Notes: a model not told the origin generated them from the sequence alone. DNA of 42,648 nucleotides from Chloroflexota bacterium (GCA_022566795.1 JADFIF010000006.1:1-42648); one strand, 5' to 3'; positions 24,493 through 33,436 are shown, counted from the stretch's first letter. Program-made: numbers and translations.

Positions 24493-25512
24493 ATGACGAC
24501 ACAGGAAATTCAGCAGCAGGCGGGTAAGATCCTTTCTCAGGTGGCAGGGTATGTTGGTACGAGGACTATAAACATGGGCATGCGTTTCGGGCTTTTTGAG
24601 GAGATTGCGAAACATCCAACGGGCATTACGGCAGAGGCCTTGGCCACGAAAAAGGGTCTCGATCCCTTCTATGTGCGCGTATGGGCGCGCTCCGCCTATG
24701 CGTCCGAAGTGCTAGAGGTGGGTGATAGCGACGCCTACACCCTGGCCCCCCATATGGACAAGCTGCTCGTGAACCAAGACTTTCCCGGCTACCTCGGGGC
24801 GATAACCGAAGTAATGCTACAACCCGAGATCTTCGATCGGTTCGCGGACAATTTCCATTCAGGGCAGCGAATCTGGTGGGACGATTGTGGCCCTGAGTTC
24901 ATACGGGGTGTCAGCGCCACGGGCCGCACGTTCTATAACAGGCTCATCCCCAACGGGTTTTCTCAAGTCCCAGGGCTGACAGAGCGGTTGACCCAGGGAG
25001 CGAGAGTGCTGGAGACAGCTTGTGGAGCGGGCGCCGGCCTAGTCAAGATGGCACAGGCCTATCCCCAGTCCTCATTCGTCGGCGTCGACGGAGACTCCTA
25101 TTCGTTGGAACTAGCAGGGGAGTTGCTACGTGACAGTGGACTCGAAGGGAAGGTATCACTGACACGTAGCACCCTTGAGGAGTTCAGCGCCGATGGGGAG
25201 TTCGACATGGTGCTGAACAACATTTCCATGCACGAATGCCGCGATATCGACCGGGTCACACGAAACGTTCATCAGGCGCTAAGGCCTGACGGATATTTCA
25301 TCATCTCGGACTTCCCGTTTCCTGAGTCTATAGAGGAGTGTCGGACTGTGCCCGCGAGGATCATGTCTGGCATACAGTTCTTTGAGGCCCTAATAGACGA
25401 CCAGTTGCTGTCGAAGAAAGCCTACATTGAGCTTCTCGGTAAGCATGGATTCCGCAACGTAAGCGCCTTTGACATCACACCGGTCCACGCCGTGACTCAC
25501 GGTCAGAAATAG
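24493..25512 (+). CDS. SAM-dependent methyltransferase
   Basis: 339 residues. The N-terminal ~95 form a winged-helix/dimerisation-like domain (GLFEEIAKHPTGITAEALATKKG). A class I methyltransferase domain follows, with motif I VLETACGAGAGLVKMA (~171), motif II FVGVDGD (~195) and LNNISMHECRDIDR (~240), then LRPDGYFIISDFPF. ATG 24493 (MTTQEIQQQ) is preferred because AAAGGG sits 9 nt upstream; the ATG at 24484 abuts it. The layout resembles O-methyltransferases of secondary metabolism, and the A-T genes are 2 kb away, but the substrate is unknown. Confidence 0.85.
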   Translation: MTTQEIQQQAGKILSQVAGYVGTRTINMGMRFGLFEEIAKHPTGITAEALATKKGLDPFYVRVWARSAYASEVLEVGDSDAYTLAPHMDKLLVNQDFPGYLGAITEVMLQPEIFDRFADNFHSGQRIWWDDCGPEFIRGVSATGRTFYNRLIPNGFSQVPGLTERLTQGARVLETACGAGAGLVKMAQAYPQSSFVGVDGDSYSLELAGELLRDSGLEGKVSLTRSTLEEFSADGEFDMVLNNISMHECRDIDRVTRNVHQALRPDGYFIISDFPFPESIEECRTVPARIMSGIQFFEALIDDQLLSKKAYIELLGKHGFRNVSAFDITPVHAVTHGQK

Positions 25513-25747
25513 TAGCCGTTACGAAGGCTTGCGTATCCTTCAGGGTGCACTCCAACGATTTGATTGAAGTGCCCTTCTGGCAAGTAGCAATAGTCACCAT
25601 CGTTCCGCGCGCCGCTCCTGCCGGACCGGTCAATAGAACACGCCGCTGGAGAAGGGCGACTCCCTACGCATCGGTTATCTTGAGAGGGAGTGTCAACAGG
25701 GCCTGAGTGGCGCAAGGAACGAAATCACCCCTGCCACTCGACCTAGC

Positions 25748-27010
25748 TTAACAAGCGGCTGAAGACGTGGCCTTCACACGGACTACTGGACTATCGAACC
25801 CCGGAGACTTGAAGCCTTCCGGCAGGTTGACCTCAGGCCTCAAATGGGCTATGAGCCATGATTGACTGGCTGTGCGAAAGCCAACCTGACCCTCTTCTAC
25901 CGTGCTGCTAGACCCGTCTGGAATCACGCCGATAGATGTAATAATGACGCCTGATACCCGGCGAGTGTCATTATCTAAGAATCGCTCGGTCGCTTCGAAA
26001 ACACGTTCCATCTCGATGGATTGATCGAAATATGCCGCATCGGCCAACTGTAGGCAGATTATGTTACATAGGCCCCGCTTCAGTTGCGTCCTAGCATTGT
26101 TGAGCGACGAGCGAACGTTTGCCGACCAATCAGCGGGAGTGTTATCGATGATGCCCACAGCAGACAGCTTTTCGCTCGCCGTCGCCGGGACTGATATCTC
26201 CCCCGACGTTTTGAGTACGTCGTAGCGCTCAAGGTCTCCTGATATGCTCAGTGTCCCCGACTGAGCGGTGGTGATCCAGATTGAAGATGGTCCTGGAAAA
26301 GCCACGCGATGGAGTTCGTCGGGTGGCGTCTGAATAGCGCCAACGGCGTGAAGCACTGCATCCATCTCGAGCGATCCCGCGCCCTCAGGGAGTTCGATAG
26401 AGACCACCGATGACCTTCCCCACTTGACGATGAGCTCAAGAACATTGCTTGCCAGTGCCTCTAATTCGGCGAGCCGCGTAAGGTGAGTCGCCGCGCGGAA
26501 AGTCACCCGTTTGCACTCGATGCGGGATTCCAGGCCTAGGATCATGCCTCCGATGTCTGCCGACCGTCCACCGCTGGGCGTCCGCAGATTGACGTCGTGC
26601 CCAGCATCGCGGAAGTTCAAGGTAACCTGAAGCTCGTACAGGGTCGACTCGAATTCCGAGGGATTGCGTAGTTTACTTCTGACATTCTCCGCGGTGCCAG
26701 AGTCCCAGGTCGGCCGCAGCTTGGCAAGCAGCTGCTCCACAGTCAGCAATCGGTGCGCCTGTGTGAGCTTATGCTTGATTCTGTAGTCGCCACTTATTAT
26801 GAGGTCGCTTGGCAGGTTCTTTCCGAGGACCTGTGTGTACCACAGCTTATGCAGCGCATGAGTGCCAGCTTCCACACTATTGTCCAAAAACCCAGCCTCA
26901 CGCATTTTCACAATTCTTTCATCGAGCGCCACGCAGCCGTCTTCGAGCCACTCGGCCCCCAAGAATTCTTCTACATTGCGAAAGTGCCGGTCGTCAGAAT
27001 CCGCGGCCAT
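25748..27010 (-). CDS. Unrecognised 420-aa protein with a PD-(D/E)XK nuclease-like motif
   Basis: I do not recognise the family. In the middle, FESTLYELQVTLNFRDAGHD is followed by RSADIGGMILGLESRIECKR: an early Glu in a helix, then Asp, then E-x-K at strand ends, the spacing of PD-(D/E)XK nucleases (Asp ~150, ExK ~163-165). The N-terminal ~130 residues are mainly helical, and the C-terminal ~200 are mixed with no recognised domain. ATG 27010. Lower GC than neighbouring operons and the setting near FRG and integration scars suggest acquired DNA, perhaps a defence or restriction function. That is inference. Confidence 0.65.
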   Translation of the reverse strand: MAADSDDRHFRNVEEFLGAEWLEDGCVALDERIVKMREAGFLDNSVEAGTHALHKLWYTQVLGKNLPSDLIISGDYRIKHKLTQAHRLLTVEQLLAKLRPTWDSGTAENVRSKLRNPSEFESTLYELQVTLNFRDAGHDVNLRTPSGGRSADIGGMILGLESRIECKRVTFRAATHLTRLAELEALASNVLELIVKWGRSSVVSIELPEGAGSLEMDAVLHAVGAIQTPPDELHRVAFPGPSSIWITTAQSGTLSISGDLERYDVLKTSGEISVPATASEKLSAVGIIDNTPADWSANVRSSLNNARTQLKRGLCNIICLQLADAAYFDQSIEMERVFEATERFLDNDTRRVSGVIITSIGVIPDGSSSTVEEGQVGFRTASQSWLIAHLRPEVNLPEGFKSPGFDSPVVRVKATSSAAC

Positions 27011-27363
27011 AGCACCGATATGATCTCAAAAGTATCGCGCGCGTTCCCAGAAGCGTCTCAGGCGAGTCGCCACACACCACTCTTGTTCAGGGTGGCGGAG
27101 CGGCTCCCAGACCCGGGGTATAGACCCGAAAAGTCAGCGGGTTATCACTACGTATCGTTGGGGAACAGCAGCGACCTGTCAAGCCCACGAGCCCAATCCG
27201 CAGTGGTTCTTACACCAGAGTAAGTTCAAATCTGGAGTACGACGGACAGGCTCTCGTGAGGCCGATCTGAACCTACACTGGATGGATTAGGCCGACTCAA
27301 AGGCTCCGCTACTTTCCGATTGGGCACGATAGGAAAGTTGATTCAGTCAGCGCGATTAAGATC
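27011..27363 (+). other. Gap without a recognised gene
   Basis: Upstream of the nuclease-like gene on its 5' side and before the adenylation remnant. No coding motif, tRNA or terminator seen; it may contain the nuclease gene's promoter. Confidence 0.3.
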
Positions 27364-27860
27364 ATGTTCACCAAGTATGCACTCGCCCTTCCCCTTCAAC
27401 TTCACACTAGCGGAGTAAACTACAACTGGCCGATTGTCCTTCAGGACTAGAGAGTCCGCGCCCTTCCAACGCCGGATGGCACTCGTCCTGAGTTGGACAC
27501 TGCTTTCCTGGCCCCCCGGACGCCTGTCGAAGAGGCTCTGGCCCAAATCTGGGCCGACGTCATCGGTCTGGACCAGGTAGGCATCGACGATGATTTCATG
27601 GAATTGGGTGGTGATTCTCTCCGCGCCAGCCAGGTGGTTTCAAGGGTGCTCGGGGTCTGGGGGTCGATATCCCTCTGCGTTCTCTTGTTCAGGCGTCAAC
27701 GGTGGCCGATATGGCGCTGGCCGTCACTCAGAGCCACGCCCCACAGAAAGGCGACACGGAGATGGCATCAGTGCTTGCAGAGCTGGAGGCCATGTCCTCA
27801 GAGCAGGTCCGGAAGTCGCAGGCCGACCAAAAGAGTCCGAGGACGGAGATGGGGGGTTAA
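27364..27860 (+). pseudogene. Degenerate NRPS adenylation tail plus frameshifted carrier domain
   Basis: 27364-27490 keeps traces of an adenylation-domain end (ALPLQLHTSG, stop TAG, then RALPTPDGTRPELDT). From there a carrier domain is open: TPVEEALAQIWADVIGLDQV, then MELGGDSLRASQVVSRV, with the phosphopantetheine Ser in GGDSL. One base is missing at 27658 relative to the copy at 29564-29827, so the frame breaks. In the restored frame it ends at a TAA that overlaps the next gene's ATG. It is a module remnant or a product of carrier-domain duplication. Confidence 0.75.
27568..27830 (+). repeat. Carrier-domain duplication, first copy
   Basis: 263 bp nearly identical to 29564-29827 (264 bp), differing by one deletion and scattered substitutions. 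The pair flanks most of the first A-T gene, so recombination between them would delete it. Confidence 0.85.
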
Positions 27861-29848
27861 TGTTGGAATCTGCGGCCGGGTCTAAAGACCGTTTTGAGCG
27901 ACACCAAGCCGTCATGGCCGGGTGTCGACACCCCACTGGCAGCTTTACCGAGTTCTCTGACAACGAGCTCGACGGCTCTTTGGTAGGCCGCTTCGAGCGG
28001 CAGGTCCTCGTTCACCCAGATAGGCTGGCGGTCGCGACGGACGATTATGGGCTGACATATCAGGAGCTCAACAGAGAAACCAATCGTGTGGCACAGGCCG
28101 TGCTTTCTCAGCTTGGAGAGGGCAAAGAGCCTGTGGCGTTGTTGCTGGATCATGGCCCCCAGGGCGTTGCGGCCGTGATGGGAGTGTTGAAAGCGGGCAA
28201 GTTCTACGTCCCGCTTGACCCGATGCATCCCGAGTCGAGGAGCGCGGACATACTTAGCATCTCGGGGGCGGGTCTTATCCTAACCGACGACAGGAATCTG
28301 GCACTCGCCGGTCGGCTGACTCAGGATGCAGGGGAGCTGTTGAATATCGATAATCTGGACTCTAACCTCTCTGGCGAAAACATCAAGCTGCGTGTGTTCT
28401 CCGACACCATATCCTTTGTCCTATTTACGTCAGGCTCTACCGGCAGGCCAAAGGGCGTCGTTCAGACTCATCGCAACATACTTCACGACATCATGAACTA
28501 CACCAACGCACTCCACATTTGCCCGGAAGACCGATTGTCCCTTCTCCGACCCCTGAGCTTCGTCGGCGCAACCAGGCAACTGTTTGGCGCCCTCCTCAAC
28601 GGCGCCGCCGTTTTTCCATTCGATCTGAGAGTTGAGGGTTTCGAGTACCTGGCTGAGTGGTTCGTTCGACGAGAGATTAGCGTCTACCGCGGCGTACCGA
28701 CAATCTTGCGTCGACTGACAGCAGGCCTGACCGGATCCGAACAGTTTCCCAGTGTTCGCGTGATTTACCTAGGCGGAGAGCAGACTGACGAAAGCGATGT
28801 GGCAGCGTACACGAGGCACTTCGGGTCCGATTGTATTCTCGTCTCTGCCATGGGGTCCACCGAAACCCTCGAATCGTGCTGGTACTTTGTCGACAAGGAG
28901 ACCCGGATCGTTGATAGGCCTGTGCCTGTCGGTTATGCCGTGGAAGGCAAGGAGATTTCGGTCGTAGACGATAAAGGGGTAGAGGTGGGTTCAGACGAAG
29001 TCGGTGAACTGGTAGTCAGGAGTCGATATCTTTCGCCGGGCTACTGGCGAGATCCAGACCTGACCAGCCGATCCTTCTCGGCCGACCCGAAAGGTGAGGG
29101 CTACCGCATGTACCGTACCGGTGACCTGGCTTCGATTAGCTCCGACGGCTGTCTCACCTACAGTGGACGAAAGGACTTTCAAGTAAATATCAGAGGGCAC
29201 AGCATCCAAGTCGCCGAAGTAGAGACGGTCCTTCGCTGCAACAGTGGGGTAAGAGAAGCCGTTGTCGTTGCTCGCGAGGATCAACCCGGGGAGAGTCGTC
29301 TAGTGGCCTACGTCGTCCCAGCCACGCAGACTGGCCCAACCGTCAGCCAGCTTCGACATGCTGTAGCTCAATCTCTACCGGAATACATGGTCCCATCGGC
29401 GTTCGTAGAACTCGACGCTTTGCCCCTCAATGCTAGCGGGAAAGTTGATCGACGAGCCTTGCCCGCACCCGGGACAAGTCGACCAGCACTTGACACCGAA
29501 TTCGTTGAGTCTCGAACGCCAGTGGAGCGGGTGCTAGCTCGGATGTGGGGCGAAGTTCTCGGGCTGGACCAGGTAGGCATCGACGATGATTTCATGGAAT
29601 TGGGTGGTGATTCTCTCCGCGCCAGCCAGGTGATTTCAAGGGTGCTCGGGGTCTTGGGGGTCGATATCCCTCTGCGTTCTCTTTTTCAGGCGTCAACGGT
29701 GGCCGATATGGCGCTGGCCGTCACGCAGAGCCACGCTGCACAGAAAGGCGACACGGAGCTGGAATCAGTGCTTGCAGAGCTGGGGGCCATGCCCTCAGAG
29801 CAGGTCCGGAAGCTGTTGGCCGACCAAGAGTATCCTCGAGCGTCCTGA
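27860..29848 (+). CDS. Stand-alone NRPS adenylation-carrier (A-T) protein 1
   Basis: 662 residues: an AMP-binding adenylation domain (~45-560) and a C-terminal carrier domain (~570-640, MELGGDSL with the phosphopantetheine Ser). Core motifs are A3 LFTSGSTGRPKGVV, A5-like GSTETLESC, A7 YRTGDL, A8 GRKDFQVNIRGHSIQ and A10 Lys in NASGKVDR. At A4, where amino-acid-activating domains have FDAS, it reads LSFVGATRQLFG without the Asp that holds the alpha-amino group, so the substrate may lack one. There is no condensation, thioesterase or reductase domain. ATG 27860 is coupled to the upstream remnant stop (TAATG). Confidence 0.88.
   Translation: MLESAAGSKDRFERHQAVMAGCRHPTGSFTEFSDNELDGSLVGRFERQVLVHPDRLAVATDDYGLTYQELNRETNRVAQAVLSQLGEGKEPVALLLDHGPQGVAAVMGVLKAGKFYVPLDPMHPESRSADILSISGAGLILTDDRNLALAGRLTQDAGELLNIDNLDSNLSGENIKLRVFSDTISFVLFTSGSTGRPKGVVQTHRNILHDIMNYTNALHICPEDRLSLLRPLSFVGATRQLFGALLNGAAVFPFDLRVEGFEYLAEWFVRREISVYRGVPTILRRLTAGLTGSEQFPSVRVIYLGGEQTDESDVAAYTRHFGSDCILVSAMGSTETLESCWYFVDKETRIVDRPVPVGYAVEGKEISVVDDKGVEVGSDEVGELVVRSRYLSPGYWRDPDLTSRSFSADPKGEGYRMYRTGDLASISSDGCLTYSGRKDFQVNIRGHSIQVAEVETVLRCNSGVREAVVVAREDQPGESRLVAYVVPATQTGPTVSQLRHAVAQSLPEYMVPSAFVELDALPLNASGKVDRRALPAPGTSRPALDTEFVESRTPVERVLARMWGEVLGLDQVGIDDDFMELGGDSLRASQVISRVLGVLGVDIPLRSLFQASTVADMALAVTQSHAAQKGDTELESVLAELGAMPSEQVRKLLADQEYPRAS
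29564..29827 (+). repeat. Carrier-domain duplication, second copy
   Basis: Encodes the intact carrier domain of the first A-T gene and matches 27568-27830. Confidence 0.85.
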
Positions 29849-29927
29849 TTTACGTAGGAAAGGACACTTGGTCGAGCAACCACGGCGTCGGAGTCAGTGG
29901 GGGTTTTCGCCGTCAGACACCGCAAGC

Positions 29928-30161
29928 ATGAGGGCGCGAGATGTCCATGTTTGGCGCTTATGTCTCGGCGTTGAGCAGACCGAACTCCGACGTCTCTGGT
30001 CGATTGATTGCGCTGAGAAGGCACATCCCCACCCTAGGATTGTTCCTGACGGCCAGAGGCAGAAGGTCAATTCCATCATCCCAGACGGTTGCCTGTGGTC
30101 TAAGCTCGAGATTCGACCTGAGGCCCGGACTCGACAATACGTGGGGCAGCGGACGGGCTAG
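29928..30161 (+). pseudogene. Possible Sfp-type phosphopantetheinyl transferase stump
   Basis: 77 codons starting MRARDVHVWRLCLGVEQTEL, then RRLWSI. The VHVWR-L...L..L opening matches Sfp-family N-termini. The following RQKVNSIIPDGCLWSKLEIR could be a decayed form of the RRRFVVARGxLRSILGRYL helix. It stops at about a third of the family length and lacks the Mg-binding and catalytic region. It fills the 343-bp gap between the two A-T genes. If right, the carriers need a transferase encoded elsewhere. Confidence 0.42.
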
Positions 30162-30191
30162 TCAACGGACGCTTCACTTTGGCTCGGCAGT

Positions 30192-32177
30192 GTGAACGGG
30201 ACGGGCGACGGAGATCGAGGGCGGCCAAATATGTATCTTCCCAAGCAACAGACGAGGATCCGTCGCAGGTGTGGACACGCCAATTCGGGGTTCCGTAAGT
30301 TCGATAAGTCGGAGATCGAACAATCAATAGCGGCGCGATTTGAGGCGCGGGTGCTCGAATACCCTGATCGCGCTGCTATAGTGACCGAGGCTGGAGACGT
30401 TACATATGAGCGTCTTAATAGGTCCGCCAACGCCGTGGCGCGCGCCATTCTATCGCGGCTGGGTGACGGCCAGCACGTTGTGGCGCTGTTGTTCGAACAG
30501 GGCCTTCCCTCAATTACAGCGACACTAGGAGCGCTCAAGGCTGGCAAAGTCTACGCGCCACTGGATCCGCGAGCCCCTCAAACAATGCTATCGGCACTGA
30601 TCAAAGAGCTTCAGCCAGACCTCGTCCTAGCGGGTGGAGGGCATCTGGGGACTGCGGAGGATGTGGCGTCGGCGGGCATCGCTCTACTCGACATCGCCGA
30701 AGTTGATCCCGTACGGGTGGACGAGAATCCTTCAACTCGTAGCACGCCAGATTCCTACGCCTACATCTATTACACGTCTGGTTCCACCAGCAGGCCAAAG
30801 GGAGTCGTCGATACGCACCGGAACGTTCTCCACAACGTGATGAGGTACACGAACACCTTACACATAGGCCCGAGAGATCGACTGACTTTGTTGCACAGTC
30901 CAAACTCTAGTGCAACAGTGTCGAGCCTTTTCGGGGCGTTGTTGAACGGCGCAGCCGTTTGCCCAATGGACCTCCACCCTGATCGAATAACGAGACTCGA
31001 AGACTGGCTAAGGGACCGGGAAATCACAATCTACCATTCCGTGCCAGCCGTGTTCCGTCGTTGGGCGGACAAGAGTGGGAAGCTCCCCAAACTTCGTTTG
31101 ATCCGCCTGGAGGGCGATCAGACTACAGCAACTGACGTAGAGCTTTATAGGAAGCATTTTGGGGATGATTGTATCCTCGTAAACGGGCTGGGAGTCACAG
31201 AATGCGGGATCGTCCGCCAGTTTTTCATCGATAAACGGACGGCAACGGAAGGCACAGTTCCCGTTGGTTACAGTGTCGAAGACATGGACGTTTTCGTGGT
31301 CGACGGACAAGGGCGCCCAGCCGGCACGGGCGTGGTGGGTGAGATCGCTGTCCGGAGTCACCATATGTCGCCAGGTTACTGGAGAGCCGCTGAGACCACT
31401 CAGGCTGCAATCGCACCCAACCCCGACAGGCGCCATCAGACCGTTTATCGGACCGGCGACTTGGGGCGCATGCGACCGGACGGCTGCCTCGTCCACTTGG
31501 GTCGAAGGGACTCACGGGTTAAGATCAGGGGGCATGCAGTTGAACTCGCGGACGTCGAGGTGGCGCTGCTGGACCTGAACGGCATCCAAGAAGCGGTCGT
31601 CATCCGGGAACAACGCAACGATAGTGACCGCCTCGTTGCCTACCTCGTTACAGCCGCCAGCCCGGCAACTACACCCAGCTCTCTGCGACGCAGCCTCGAA
31701 GACCGGCTGCCGGAGTATATGATTCCGTCGGCTTTCGTGATGCTACCCTCCCTTCCACTCACGGCTGCCGGCAAAATCGACCGGGGTGCTCTGCCGGCCC
31801 CGGGGAGAGCCCGGCCGCAAATCGATGTTAAGTATGAGCCGCCCCGCTCTCCGGTGCAGGCGGAGTTGGCGCGGATCTGGCGGGAAGTTCTAGACCTAGA
31901 GGGGATCGGGATTCACGATCCGTTTCTCGATCTAGGCGGGGACTCACTTTTGGCAGTCCAGATCGTATCCAGAGTTACGCGCTCGTTCCAGCTGGAGCTG
32001 GACTTGAGGGCTCTTTTTGATACGCCTACGATAGCCGATATGGCGCGCTTGGTCATTGAGCATCTTGCGTCGCGGATGAATCCGGCATCTTTGGGTCACC
32101 TTCTGGATAAGCTGGAGACGCCGTCTGGGATGGAGGGTCCACCGTCAATTGAAGGAGAGGCAGGCTGTGAATCATGA
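30192..32177 (+). CDS. Stand-alone NRPS adenylation-carrier (A-T) protein 2
   Basis: 661 residues with the same plan as A-T protein 1: adenylation domain (A3 YYTSGSTSRPKGVV, A5-like LGVTECGIV, A7 YRTGDL, A8 GRRDSRVKIRGHAVE, A10 TAAGKIDRG) and a carrier domain with LDLGGDSLLAVQ. A4 reads SPNSSATVSSLFG, again without the Asp of FDAS. IYHSVPAVFRRW is a mark of the same subfamily. GTG 30192 gives an N-terminal length matching protein 1; ATG 30231 with GAGG upstream is an alternative. The two proteins are diverged paralogues and may load two different carriers for one product. Confidence 0.88.
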   Translation: MNGTGDGDRGRPNMYLPKQQTRIRRRCGHANSGFRKFDKSEIEQSIAARFEARVLEYPDRAAIVTEAGDVTYERLNRSANAVARAILSRLGDGQHVVALLFEQGLPSITATLGALKAGKVYAPLDPRAPQTMLSALIKELQPDLVLAGGGHLGTAEDVASAGIALLDIAEVDPVRVDENPSTRSTPDSYAYIYYTSGSTSRPKGVVDTHRNVLHNVMRYTNTLHIGPRDRLTLLHSPNSSATVSSLFGALLNGAAVCPMDLHPDRITRLEDWLRDREITIYHSVPAVFRRWADKSGKLPKLRLIRLEGDQTTATDVELYRKHFGDDCILVNGLGVTECGIVRQFFIDKRTATEGTVPVGYSVEDMDVFVVDGQGRPAGTGVVGEIAVRSHHMSPGYWRAAETTQAAIAPNPDRRHQTVYRTGDLGRMRPDGCLVHLGRRDSRVKIRGHAVELADVEVALLDLNGIQEAVVIREQRNDSDRLVAYLVTAASPATTPSSLRRSLEDRLPEYMIPSAFVMLPSLPLTAAGKIDRGALPAPGRARPQIDVKYEPPRSPVQAELARIWREVLDLEGIGIHDPFLDLGGDSLLAVQIVSRVTRSFQLELDLRALFDTPTIADMARLVIEHLASRMNPASLGHLLDKLETPSGMEGPPSIEGEAGCES

Positions 32178-32359
32178 TGGCTACCGACGCGCTAGCAGCG
32201 GGTGGCGTAGGACGGCGAACTAGCGGCTGGATGCCGATCGCTAAACGACACGAACCACGGTGGCACCGCGGCTAAACCCCTTCCTCGGATCGACCACCAT
32301 CTGAGAGCACTCGAAACCCACTTTAACACCTCCTACTGCGGTTCCTGGTGATATTAGTT
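32178..32359 (+). other. Start of the 436-bp gap before the phosphodiesterase-like gene
   Basis: No gene seen. It includes a small hairpin TAGCG...CGCTA (32221-32225 with 32239-32243) and the T-box-like motif listed separately; the 11-nt tandem repeat follows. Confidence 0.4.
32257..32270 (+). promoter_or_regulatory. T-box-like sequence motif (orphan)
   Basis: ACGGTGGCACCGCG differs from the T-box antiterminator consensus AGGGTGGNACCGCG at one base. In a real T-box the UGGN part pairs with an uncharged tRNA end. I cannot identify a specifier stem or a competing terminator, and no aminoacyl-tRNA or amino-acid gene follows, so it may be a relic or chance. Confidence 0.3.
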
Positions 32360-32436
32360 GTTCACTAGCGGCTCACTAGCGGCTCACGAGCGGTTCACCA
32401 AAGGCTCAGCGAAAGCTCAGCGAGGGCTCACGAAAG
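32360..32436 (+). repeat. Seven-unit 11-nt tandem repeat
   Basis: Consecutive units GTTCACTAGCG, GCTCACTAGCG, GCTCACGAGCG, GTTCACCAAAG, GCTCAGCGAAA, GCTCAGCGAGG and GCTCACGAAAG. The G(C/T)TCA core is kept in every unit; the tail drifts from AGCG to AAAG. Eleven nt is about one helical turn, so the cores face one side of the DNA. Confidence 0.8.
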
Positions 32437-32613
32437 GCCCATTCCACCCAAAGCACCACTGCCAGCACGGGATGGTTTTTCTGGGAGGTCGCGCCACTAA
32501 GCATTTGAAAGAGTCATCCGGCGACCTCCTCCCTGGTGCTAACATAGGGCTGTAGCATAGGAGACCTGTCGAACAGTCGCTGGTGGAGTACGAGCAATTC
32601 GTTAGGAGGCGCA

Positions 32614-33384
32614 TTGAGAGTCCGCGTTCTTGGCGCCCACAACCTCGAGACCGGACGCGCAAGACATACCTGCTTTCTCATAGATGGGGTCTTGGGTATC
32701 GACGCTGGGAGTCTGGTCAGCTCGCTCAGCCTAGTTGAGCAGGGCGAGATTAGGGCGCTCCTGATCACGCACCAGCATTTCGACCACGCCCGCGATATAC
32801 CCACGCTTGGGCTGACAACCATGGGCAGTGCGGAGCCCATCCACCTCTACGGCCTTCCAGCGACGCTGGAAAGCGTGCACGCCCACCTTCTGGACGGTCA
32901 AGTCTACCCTGACCTCACCAAGGAGTTGAATGACACGCCTCCCAGGTTTCGTTCCCATAGCATCGAACCTGACGTCGCGTTCGAGACATTGGGATACACC
33001 GTGAAGGCCGTCGAAGCGTCCCACCCGGTTCCGGCGGTCGGCTACATAATCAAGTCCCCCTCCGGCCGCTGCGTAGCTTTTACGGGCGACACCGATGGCG
33101 ATATTTTGCCGATACTCCAAGACGAGTTCGCGCCGGAGGTCGTGTTTATCGACGTTACGTACCCCAACCGTCTTCAGTGGCGCGCTGAGGTATCCGGTCA
33201 TTTGACACCCTCGTTGCTGGAGCGCCAGCTCGGTCCGGCGCTGAGTGCCAGTGTCAGGTTGCCAAAGATAGTGCCGGTGCACCTAAGCCTTCATGAGCGG
33301 GACGAGATACGCGAAGAGCTCTCGGCGGTGGCCGAGCGGCTTGGCGTTGAGCTGACACCCGGCTACGAGGACATGATGCTATGA
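32614..33384 (+). CDS. Metallo-beta-lactamase-fold hydrolase, class II cNMP phosphodiesterase-like
   Basis: 256 residues. The fold starts MRVRVLGAHNLETGRARHTC with FLIDGVLGIDAG. The metal motif is THQHFDH (~53-59); further ligands are His in SHPVP (~136), Asp in FTGDTDGD (~153) and a late PVHLS (~225). The opening and the HxHxDH context resemble class II cyclic-nucleotide phosphodiesterases, and the next gene is a nucleotide cyclase, so it may degrade cAMP or cGMP. TTG 32614 is supported by AGGAGG 5 nt upstream. An RNase Z-like or other hydrolase role is possible. Confidence 0.82.
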   Translation: MRVRVLGAHNLETGRARHTCFLIDGVLGIDAGSLVSSLSLVEQGEIRALLITHQHFDHARDIPTLGLTTMGSAEPIHLYGLPATLESVHAHLLDGQVYPDLTKELNDTPPRFRSHSIEPDVAFETLGYTVKAVEASHPVPAVGYIIKSPSGRCVAFTGDTDGDILPILQDEFAPEVVFIDVTYPNRLQWRAEVSGHLTPSLLERQLGPALSASVRLPKIVPVHLSLHERDEIREELSAVAERLGVELTPGYEDMML

Positions 33385-33436
33385 TAGGCTGCGCGAAGGA
33401 CGGTTCTTGCTGTTGGGGACTCGGATGGTTTAGGTT

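Noticed and set aside
32360-32436. CRISPR array
   Set aside because: Units are 11 nt, contiguous and without spacers; no cas genes nearby.
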